The position numbers and the translations under genes were made by a program. A stretch of DNA of 12,313 nt. Origin: CANHBY01 sp031374415 (lineage in GTDB: Bacteria; Pseudomonadota; Gammaproteobacteria; Burkholderiales; Burkholderiaceae_C). The first letter of the stretch is position 1; each line of letters opens with the position of its first letter. This document shows positions 6,516 to 12,313 of the stretch, piece by piece. A model generated the notes under the pieces. The model had not been told where the DNA came from, did not search any database, and saw only the letters and a program-made list of their open reading frames with translations. Where the stretch lies: positions 1-12,313 of the forward strand of contig JANMGB010000052.1 in the NCBI GenBank assembly GCA_031374415.1. The letters run 5' to 3'.

Positions 6516-7634
6516 ATGACCCGGCCCTTTAACTTTTCCCCAGGCCCCGCCACCTTGCCGCCCGAGGTGTTGCAACAAGCGGCCGATGAGATGCTCGATT
6601 GGCAGGGCTGCGGCATGAGCGTCATGGAGATGAGCCATCGCGGGCCTGAGTTCTTGAGCATCCTGACGCAAGCGCGCGATGCGGTGCGTGAACTGCTGAG
6701 CGTGCCCCCTGAGTTTCAGATTTTGTTCATGCAAGGCGGCGGCTTAGCGGAAAACGCCATTGTTCCCATGAACCTGTTGGGAGCCACACGGGCTGATCAG
6801 GCCGTGAATTTCGTGTTGACCGGGTCATGGTCTCAAAAGTCTTACAAAGAGGCCCAACGCTATGGCGCCGTGCACGTGGCGGCCTCCAACCAGGCGTCGC
6901 AGCAAACCACCCTGCCCCCGCCCAGTGAGTGGGCCCTCAGCCCGCAAGCAGCCTACGTGCATATCTGCAGCAACGAGACGATTGACGGCGTCGAGTTTCA
7001 AGAGCTTCCTGATTTGCTCAGTCTGGGTTGTGATGCCCCGCTGGTGGTCGATATCTCCTCGCACATGGCCTCGCGCCCCATCGATTGGGCCAGGGTGGGT
7101 TTGGCGTTTGGTGGGGCGCAAAAAAATGTCGGCACGGCGGGCGTGACGCTGGTATTTGTGCATGAGAGCTTGCTGGGCTACGCCTTGCCCATTTGCCCCT
7201 CGGCATTCAACTTGCAGACGGTGGCCCAAAACGCTTCGATGTACAACACCCCCCCCACCTACGCCATCTACATTGCAGGCTTGGTGTTCAAGTGGCTGAA
7301 CCAGCAAACGCACAACGGCCTGGTGGGCCTGGCGGCGGTCGAGGCGCGTAACATTGAAAAGGCTCAACTCCTGTATGACTGCATTGACCACACGCCCTTT
7401 TATGAAAACAAGGTGGACCCCTCATGCCGCTCCCGGATGAATGTGCCTTTTTTCTTGCGCGATGCCCGTTTGAATGATCATTTCCTGGCCGAGGCTAAAG
7501 CCGCTGGCTTGCTGCAGCTCAAGGGGCACAAGTCGGTGGGTGGCATGCGAGCCAGCTTGTACAACGCAATGCCAGTGGCCGGTGTGCAGGCACTGGTGAA
7601 CCACATGCAAGATTTTGCCCAACGCCATGGCTGA
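6516..7634 (+). CDS. serC: Phosphoserine aminotransferase
   Basis: PLP-dependent class V aminotransferase converting 3-phosphohydroxypyruvate and glutamate to phosphoserine (serine synthesis), with a parallel role in pyridoxal phosphate synthesis. The 372-residue length fits the family (~360). The start RPFNFSPGPATLPPEVL is diagnostic. Other landmarks: MSVMEMSHRGPEF (34-46), FMQGGGLAEN (71-80) for phosphate contacts, Asp179 in VVDISS expected to hold the pyridine nitrogen, the PLP lysine Lys203 in FGGAQKNVG, MYNTPPTYAIY, and the C-terminal GHKSVGGMRASLYNAMP, which binds substrate. The DUF2059 gene ends 13 bases upstream. The end overlaps the pheA start by 8 bases, implying coupled translation. 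The serC-pheA pair is the core of the aromatic/serine supraoperon. Confidence 0.97.
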   Translation: MTRPFNFSPGPATLPPEVLQQAADEMLDWQGCGMSVMEMSHRGPEFLSILTQARDAVRELLSVPPEFQILFMQGGGLAENAIVPMNLLGATRADQAVNFVLTGSWSQKSYKEAQRYGAVHVAASNQASQQTTLPPPSEWALSPQAAYVHICSNETIDGVEFQELPDLLSLGCDAPLVVDISSHMASRPIDWARVGLAFGGAQKNVGTAGVTLVFVHESLLGYALPICPSAFNLQTVAQNASMYNTPPTYAIYIAGLVFKWLNQQTHNGLVGLAAVEARNIEKAQLLYDCIDHTPFYENKVDPSCRSRMNVPFFLRDARLNDHFLAEAKAAGLLQLKGHKSVGGMRASLYNAMPVAGVQALVNHMQDFAQRHG

Positions 7635-8739
7635 GCCTGCCGCCCCCACCCCTGTGGACCCCCGTCTGCTTGGCTTGCGCCAGCAAATCGATGCCCTCGA
7701 CCACGAGTTGCTGGTGCTGCTGAACCGGCGTGCCACCTTGGCCCAAGAGGTGGGCGAGGTCAAAAAGGCTGAAGGCTCCGTCGCCTTTCGCCCTGAGCGC
7801 GAAGCCCAAGTCATTGATGGCTTGAAGGCCAGCAACCCCGGCCCCTTGAAAGTCGACAGCGTGTCGCCCATTTGGCGCGAGATCATGTCGGCCTGTCGCG
7901 CCCTTGAAACACCGACGCGCGTCGCGTTTTTGGGCCCTGCAGGCACCTTCAGTGAACAAGCCTCCTTGGGCTATTTCGGCAGCTCGATTGTGAAGGTCGC
8001 CTGCGCGACCATCGATGAGGTGTTTCGCACGACCACGGCAGGCGCGGCGGACTTCGGAGTCGTGCCGATTGAGAATTCAACCGAGGGGGTGGTGGCCCGC
8101 TCACTCGACCTGTTTTTGACAACGCCCCTGTTCATCATGGGCGAGACCAGTTTGTTCGTGCAGCACAACTTGCTGCGCAAATCCGACTCCCTGCAGCAAC
8201 TCACTGCGGTGTGCGCACACCCGCAGGCCCTGGCTCAGTGCCATGGCTGGTTGAGCATCCACCTGCCCCACGTGGAGCGCCGCCCTGCGGCCAGCAACGC
8301 CGAAGGCGCCCGGATGGCCAGCCTCGACCCGAACTTGGCTGCCATCGCCAGCACCCGTGCCGCCAACGAATATGGTCTGCATGTGGTGTCCCCCGGCATT
8401 CAAGACGACCCCCACAACCGAACCCGCTTTGCCATCGTGGCCCACCCGGAACGTCAGCCTCAGCCGCAAGCCTGTGGCCATGACTGCACCAGCCTGGTGG
8501 TGTCCGTGGTGAACCGGCCGGGGGCTGTGCACGATATGCTGGTGCCGCTCAAAAATCACGGTGTGTCGATGTCGCGCTTCGAGTCGCGCCCGGCACGCTC
8601 AGGTCAATGGGAGTACTACTTCTACCTTGACCTGCAAGGTCACCCCGACGAACCCTCAGTGGCTTGCGCTTTGCGTGAATTGCGCTCGGTCTGCGCATTT
8701 TTCAAGCTACTGGGCACCTACCCGATCGATACACACTAA
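7627..8739 (+). CDS. pheA: Chorismate mutase-prephenate dehydratase (P-protein)
   Basis: Bifunctional enzyme: chorismate to prephenate, then to phenylpyruvate, the committed route to phenylalanine. It has 370 residues in three domains. An AroQ chorismate mutase covers about 13-95 (LRQQIDALDHELLVLLNRR and AFRPERE). Prephenate dehydratase covers about 98-273, with GPAGTFSEQA (103-112), VPIENSTEGVV (146-156) and the catalytic-site TRF (266-268). An ACT domain covers about 287-366, with the phenylalanine-binding ESRP motif (319-322), so feedback inhibition by phenylalanine is expected. The ATG at 7627 lies 8 bases inside serC; an in-frame TTG at 7615 would add four residues and is less likely. 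tyrA starts 19 bases after the stop. Confidence 0.97.
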   Translation: MAEPAAPTPVDPRLLGLRQQIDALDHELLVLLNRRATLAQEVGEVKKAEGSVAFRPEREAQVIDGLKASNPGPLKVDSVSPIWREIMSACRALETPTRVAFLGPAGTFSEQASLGYFGSSIVKVACATIDEVFRTTTAGAADFGVVPIENSTEGVVARSLDLFLTTPLFIMGETSLFVQHNLLRKSDSLQQLTAVCAHPQALAQCHGWLSIHLPHVERRPAASNAEGARMASLDPNLAAIASTRAANEYGLHVVSPGIQDDPHNRTRFAIVAHPERQPQPQACGHDCTSLVVSVVNRPGAVHDMLVPLKNHGVSMSRFESRPARSGQWEYYFYLDLQGHPDEPSVACALRELRSVCAFFKLLGTYPIDTH

Positions 8740-8758
8740 GGCACAGTCCACCCCTTCT

Positions 8759-9676
8759 ATGTTCAATCAACTTGGCGTCATTGGTTGCGGACTCATGGGG
8801 GGCTCGTTTGCCCTGGCCCTCAAGCGCGCCGGCTTGGTCAAACAAGTCGTCGGTTACAGCAAGTCGCCCTCCACCACCGAGAAAGCGAAACGTTTGGGTG
8901 TGATTGATGTCATGGCGGAGTCGGCTTTGCAGGCCGTTTCAGGCTCGGACATCGTGTTGATCGCCGTGCCCGTGTCCGCCAGCGAAATCACGTTCCGAGC
9001 GATTTGCCACTTGGTCGAGCCGCATGTGTTGGTGATGGACGTGGGCTCGACCAAAACCGACGTGGTCGATGCGGCACGACGTGCGCTGAAAGAGCGGGTG
9101 CTGTCTTTCGTGCCTGCTCATCCGATTGCTGGGCGCGAGGTGGCGGGTGTTGCTCATGCAGACCCCAACCTCTATGTCGACCACCGAGTGATTCTCACCC
9201 CCTTGCCCGAGAACCCGCCCGAACTGGTTCAAAAGGCGACCGCCGTGTGGTCAGCCATCGGTGCGCGAGTGTCTGAAATGACACCCCAGCAACACGATGC
9301 CGCCTTGGCCGCCGTCAGCCATCTGCCGCACTTGCTGGCCTTTGCCTTCTTGAACGGGGTGGCCCAACAACCGGACGGATCGAGCTTTTTGTCCCTGGCG
9401 GGCCCGGGCTTCCGCGATTTCACCCGCATTGGCGCCAGTGAGCCCATCGTCTGGCGCGACATTTTGCTGACGAACCAGGCTGAACTATCTCGCCAGCTGC
9501 AAAGCTTCAGGCAGGCCTTGGACATGTTCGAGTCATGCATGAAATCGGGCGATGCGAGCGCGCTCGAAGCCTTGATCCGCGACGCCTCGGGCATTCGCAC
9601 TGAGTGGCGGCTTGACACAGATTCGCACCCCCCCGCACCACCTGACGTGTTGTTCAACCCCACTCGGCGGGGTTGA
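8759..9676 (+). CDS. tyrA: Prephenate dehydrogenase
   Basis: Oxidative decarboxylation of prephenate to 4-hydroxyphenylpyruvate for tyrosine synthesis, using NAD(P)+. The product is 305 residues. The Rossmann glycine motif GVIGCGLMGG is at 7-16, DVGSTKTD at 94-101, and the catalytic HPIAGRE begins at His121. The all-helical C-terminal domain contains QQHDAALAAVSHLPHLLAFAF (about 177-197). There is no fused chorismate mutase and no ACT domain; the C-terminus is a short proline-rich tail. The start is set by the beginning of the Rossmann fold; the frame is open back to 8561, but that part overlaps pheA and has no homology-like character. No strong Shine-Dalgarno sequence precedes the ATG. The stop codon lies inside a perfect 10-pair hairpin. 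In some pseudomonads tyrA is fused to aroA; here it is separate. Confidence 0.95.
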   Translation: MFNQLGVIGCGLMGGSFALALKRAGLVKQVVGYSKSPSTTEKAKRLGVIDVMAESALQAVSGSDIVLIAVPVSASEITFRAICHLVEPHVLVMDVGSTKTDVVDAARRALKERVLSFVPAHPIAGREVAGVAHADPNLYVDHRVILTPLPENPPELVQKATAVWSAIGARVSEMTPQQHDAALAAVSHLPHLLAFAFLNGVAQQPDGSSFLSLAGPGFRDFTRIGASEPIVWRDILLTNQAELSRQLQSFRQALDMFESCMKSGDASALEALIRDASGIRTEWRLDTDSHPPAPPDVLFNPTRRG

Positions 9677-9678
9677 AC
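9652..9678 (+). terminator. Hairpin over the tyrA stop codon, terminator candidate
   Basis: GTTCAACCCC (9652-9661) pairs perfectly with GGGGTTGAAC (9669-9678) around a 7-base loop, with the TGA stop inside the right arm. The nearest T-run (TTTTTT, 9692-9697) begins 13 bases later, too far for a classical terminator. It may terminate weakly, stabilise the tyrA mRNA end or separate expression from aroA. Confidence 0.45.
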
Positions 9679-9741
9679 CCTTCAGTGTCAATTTTTTCTG
9701 AGTGCCGATCTCGGCCTCGTGATTCCTCTCAGCAAGCATTC

Positions 9742-9865
9742 GACCGACCTCAAGGTCGGTGTGTAGGCTGTTGGAAGGGGTTTGCATCCCCTCCCAACGA
9801 GTCGCCCCTTTGGGGCTCTCCGGCCTGAAGGCCGGGGTTTCAAACCTATGTCAGTTTTTTGATGA
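9742..9865 (+). repeat. 124-base multi-hairpin element, copy 2 (aroA leader)
   Basis: Same element as at 1998-2121 in opposite genomic orientation, but in the same orientation relative to its downstream gene. It spans GACCGACC to the ATGA of aroA. Hairpins: 9743-9760, 9770-9798, 9804-9816, 9820-9835 and 9836-9846. The six substitutions against copy 1 fall in the loop of hairpin 1, in the spacer after it (two), at the internal mismatch of hairpin 2, in the loop of hairpin 3 and in the spacer before the T-run. No stem base changes. Similarity may extend weakly about 10 bases further upstream (AGCA...ATT). Confidence 0.9.
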
Positions 9866-11910
9866 TCAAACGCCCTTTCATCGACATCCCTCCGCTGCTG
9901 CGCGCCAGCGGCACCGTTCGGCTTCCGGGCTCCAAAAGCATCTCCAACCGCGTGCTGCTGCTGGCGGGGCTGAGCGAAGGCACCACCTGGGTCCATGACC
10001 TGCTGGACTCGGACGACACCCACGTCATGAAAGAGGCCCTGCTGGCGCTGGGCTGCACCCTGCAAGCCCAGGGCTCGGCCCTGGGCATCACAGGGCTGGG
10101 CGGCCAACTGCGCACCCGCGATGCCCGACTTTTCTTAGGCAACGCGGGCACCGCCATGCGTCCTCTGACCGCCGCACTGGCCTTGCTGAGCGCCACTCAG
10201 GGTGGACAGTTCGAGCTCAGCGGTGTCGCCCGCATGCACGAGCGCCCCATCGGTGACTTGGTCGATGCCCTGCAGCAGCTGGGTTGCGACATCGAGTACC
10301 TGGGACAGGCGGGCTTTCCTCCTTTGCGTCTGAATGCGGGGCTGAAGGCGGACACCACCACCTTGGCCACCGACCAAGCCATCCGAGTTCGAGGTGACGT
10401 CTCGAGCCAGTTTTTGACCGCCTTGTTGCTGGCGCTGCCCCTGGTGAGCCAAGCCGGCCCCTGCGTGATTGAGGTGGAGGGTGAGTTGATCTCCAAGCCC
10501 TACATCGACATCACCTTGAAGCTGTTGACCCGCTTTGGCATCGCTGTGCAGCGCGAGGGCTGGCAACGTTTCACCATCCCGCAGGGCAGCCGCTATCAAT
10601 CACCTGGGGACATCCACGTCGAGGGTGATGCCTCAGCGGCCTCGTACTTCATTGCCCTGGGGGCGCTGGCAGCCACCGACGGTGCCTTGCGCATTGAGGG
10701 CGTGGGAAGCGACTCCATTCAAGGCGATCTGGCGTTTGTCGATGCGGCCCAGCTCATGGGCGCCGAGGTCAAGAGCGGCCCCGGCTGGCTGGAGGTTCGA
10801 CGCGGGCGTTGGCCTTTGAGTGCGATTGACATCGATTGCAATCACATCCCCGATGCCGCCATGACCCTGGCCGTCATGGCGCTTTACGCTCAAGGCACCA
10901 CACGGCTGCGCAACATCGCCAGCTGGCGGGTGAAAGAAACCGACCGCATTCATGCCATGGCCTGTGAATTGCGCAAGTTGGGCGCCACGGTCGTCGAGTC
11001 ACCCGACGCCATCGAAGTCACGCCGCCTGAGCGTTGGCGCAGCGCCGCCATCCACACCTACGACGACCACCGCATGGCGATGTGCTTCTCGCTCGCGGCG
11101 TTCAACCCCTTGGCGCCAGGCGCACCCACGCTGCCCGTGCGCATTTTGGATCCCCAGTGTGTGGGCAAGACCTTCCCCACGTACTTCAAAACCTTGTTCT
11201 CGGTGGTCAGCACCGACACCCACCTGATTCCCGTCATCACCATCGATGGGCCGACGGCCTCAGGCAAAGGAACCTTGGCCAGCTCGGTCGCCGCGGTGCT
11301 GGGCTACCACCTTCTCGACTCTGGCGCGCTTTACCGTGCCACGGCCCTGGCGGCCCTGCGCGCCAACGTGGCCGACACCGATGAAGCGGGCTTGGCTGCA
11401 CTGGCCGGGTCACTGCCCTTGCGCTTCAGTGAGAACGAGGTCTGGCTCGGCAACGAGAACATCACTGAGGCTCTGCGAGAAGAAGCCGTCGGGGCGATGG
11501 CCTCTCGTGTGTCAGCCTGGCCGACTGTTCGCGATGCCTTGAAGCAGTTGCAGCTCAATTTTCGCCAGTTGCCCGGCCTGGTCGCCGATGGGCGAGACAT
11601 GGGCACAGTGATCTTTCCCGAGGCCCAGCTGAAGATTTTTCTCACCGCCAGTGCCGCCCACCGCGCAGGACGCCGCTATAAGCAATTGATTTTGAAGGGA
11701 AATGCGGCTAATATCGACAGTCTTCGTGCCGACCTAGAGTCGCGCGACGCTCGGGACATCCACCGCAGCGTTTCGCCCTTGAAGCCCGCACAAGGCGCGG
11801 TGTTGCTGGACAACTCAACGCTGTCTCCCCAAGACACGGTGGAAGCAGTGCTCAGTGCCTGGCAACAGCACCGCGGGGTGGCTCACCCCCACCACGGTAG
11901 GATTTTTTAG
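9862..11910 (+). CDS. aroA-cmk: Fused EPSP synthase-cytidylate kinase
   Basis: One 682-residue frame carrying two enzymes. Residues 1 to about 448 are 3-phosphoshikimate 1-carboxyvinyltransferase: LPGSKSISNR with Lys25, Ser26 and Arg30; LGNAGTAMRP (92-101); catalytic-region IPDAAMT with Asp331; VKETDR (357-362); YDDHRMAM (400-407); and the end VGKTFPTYF. Residues about 457-682 are cytidylate kinase: P-loop GPTASGKGT (463-471), LLDSGALYRATAL, and VADGRDMGTVIFPEA. Roughly ten residues link the domains, with no stop or overlap between them. The first makes the chorismate precursor EPSP, the second phosphorylates CMP/dCMP. A fusion of this kind is known in Comamonadaceae. The only near-boundary alternative start is a GTG at SVV, without a ribosome site. 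The ATG at 9862 is directly preceded by TTG, lacks a Shine-Dalgarno sequence and lies inside the repeat element. Confidence 0.96.
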   Translation: MIKRPFIDIPPLLRASGTVRLPGSKSISNRVLLLAGLSEGTTWVHDLLDSDDTHVMKEALLALGCTLQAQGSALGITGLGGQLRTRDARLFLGNAGTAMRPLTAALALLSATQGGQFELSGVARMHERPIGDLVDALQQLGCDIEYLGQAGFPPLRLNAGLKADTTTLATDQAIRVRGDVSSQFLTALLLALPLVSQAGPCVIEVEGELISKPYIDITLKLLTRFGIAVQREGWQRFTIPQGSRYQSPGDIHVEGDASAASYFIALGALAATDGALRIEGVGSDSIQGDLAFVDAAQLMGAEVKSGPGWLEVRRGRWPLSAIDIDCNHIPDAAMTLAVMALYAQGTTRLRNIASWRVKETDRIHAMACELRKLGATVVESPDAIEVTPPERWRSAAIHTYDDHRMAMCFSLAAFNPLAPGAPTLPVRILDPQCVGKTFPTYFKTLFSVVSTDTHLIPVITIDGPTASGKGTLASSVAAVLGYHLLDSGALYRATALAALRANVADTDEAGLAALAGSLPLRFSENEVWLGNENITEALREEAVGAMASRVSAWPTVRDALKQLQLNFRQLPGLVADGRDMGTVIFPEAQLKIFLTASAAHRAGRRYKQLILKGNAANIDSLRADLESRDARDIHRSVSPLKPAQGAVLLDNSTLSPQDTVEAVLSAWQQHRGVAHPHHGRIF

Positions 11911-12005
11911 GCCCGTCGGCTCTCGCTCACGTCACCCTGCACAGCAGCTTCGTTGAGTCGGCGTTTTTTAACTTAACCGCAGCGTGACGCTGCACCGGAA
12001 ATCCC
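11911..12005 (+). promoter_or_regulatory. rpsA leader with hairpin before the start
   Basis: The 95-base gap holds a GC hairpin GCAGCG/CGCTGC (11979-11993) ending 12 bases before the rpsA ATG. It is preceded by an A/T-rich stretch (TTTTTTAACTTAA, 11964-11976) and followed by only a weak GGAA. In E. coli, rpsA has a hairpin-rich start region with a poor Shine-Dalgarno sequence through which S1 represses itself; this layout is compatible with that. A TAGGAT at 11898-11903 could be a -10 element, but I find no matching -35. Confidence 0.4.
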
Positions 12006-12313
12006 ATGCTACAAACCTCCAATGCCACCGCGACCGGCGGCGAATCTTTTGCTGCACTGTTTGAAGAATCCCTGAAGCGCTCCGAAATGCGCATGGGTGA
12101 GGTCATCACCGCCGAAGTCGTGCGGGTTGACTACAACTTTGTGGTGGTCAACGCGGGCCTCAAGTCTGAAGCCTACGTGCCCATTGAAGAATTCAAAAAC
12201 GACCAAGGTGAGCTCGAAGTCGAAGTCGGTGACTTCGTTTCGGTGGCCATTGATGCCATCGAAAACGGCTACGGCGACACCATCCTGTCGCGCGACAAGG
12301 CCAAGCGCCTGGC
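12006..12313 (+). CDS. rpsA: 30S ribosomal protein S1, 5' part
   Basis: The first 102 codons of ribosomal protein S1; the frame runs off the right edge. S1 sits on the 30S subunit and unfolds and captures mRNAs, in particular those with weak Shine-Dalgarno sequences. The visible part reads MLQTSNATATGGESFAALFE, then EESLKRSEMRMGEVITAEVV opening the first S1 (OB-fold) repeat, then VVVNAGLKSEAYVPIEEFK and GYGDTILSRDKAKRL. A full protein would be about 560 residues with six S1 repeats. It lies 95 bases after aroA-cmk, matching the widespread cmk-rpsA neighbourhood. A weak GGAA precedes the ATG. Confidence 0.97.
   Translation, partial: MLQTSNATATGGESFAALFEESLKRSEMRMGEVITAEVVRVDYNFVVVNAGLKSEAYVPIEEFKNDQGELEVEVGDFVSVAIDAIENGYGDTILSRDKAKRL

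Noticed and set aside
8561..8758. Longer tyrA start within pheA
   Set aside because: The extra 66 residues are the shifted frame of the pheA ACT domain, while the Rossmann fold begins right after the ATG at 8759.
1998..9865. CRISPR or insertion-sequence explanation for the two repeats
   Set aside because: Only two copies are present, 7.7 kb apart, with no spacer array, no transposase, no terminal inverted repeats spanning the unit and no target-site duplication visible.

Overview
The window is a chromosomal core segment of a betaproteobacterium, most likely a member of the Comamonadaceae (Burkholderiales). The evidence is the gene order (ompA-ubiG-gph divergent from gyrA-serC-pheA-tyrA-aroA-cmk-rpsA), the short OmpA with a two-cysteine N-terminal segment and a proline-rich linker, and above all the fusion of aroA with cmk into one reading frame. 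The genus cannot be fixed from this sequence. No prophage, transposase, CRISPR array or defence gene is visible.

Left part, read on the minus strand from right to left: ompA (2219-2869) ends at a strong symmetrical terminator (2155-2182). Next comes a 124-base multi-hairpin element (1998-2121) that runs into the start codon of ubiG (1297-2001). ubiG overlaps gph (623-1300) by ATGA, and a complete one-piece tmRNA gene, ssrA (239-609, tag ANDSTFALAA), follows 13 bases after gph. Bases 1-238 hold no supportable gene, only some inverted repeats beside the tmRNA 3' end, a common integration site in bacteria.

Right part, plus strand: gyrA (3240-5888) has a candidate promoter in the 370-base divergent gap. 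A DUF2059-type secreted protein overlaps its stop by ATGA. Then follow serC, pheA (chorismate mutase-prephenate dehydratase), tyrA (prephenate dehydrogenase), the aroA-cmk fusion and the 5' end of rpsA. This is the mixed-function 'supraoperon' linking serine and aromatic amino acid synthesis, CMP phosphorylation and ribosomal protein S1, known from Pseudomonas and relatives.

The most interesting signal is a pair of near-identical 124-base sequences 7.7 kb apart on opposite strands, one ending in the start codon of ubiG and the other in the start codon of aroA. They differ at six positions, and by my folding all six lie outside base-paired stems. Neither has a Shine-Dalgarno sequence before the ATG. 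Both genes belong to the chorismate-to-ubiquinone route, so a shared structured leader is conceivable. The leading alternative is a dispersed hairpin repeat that happens to abut two genes.
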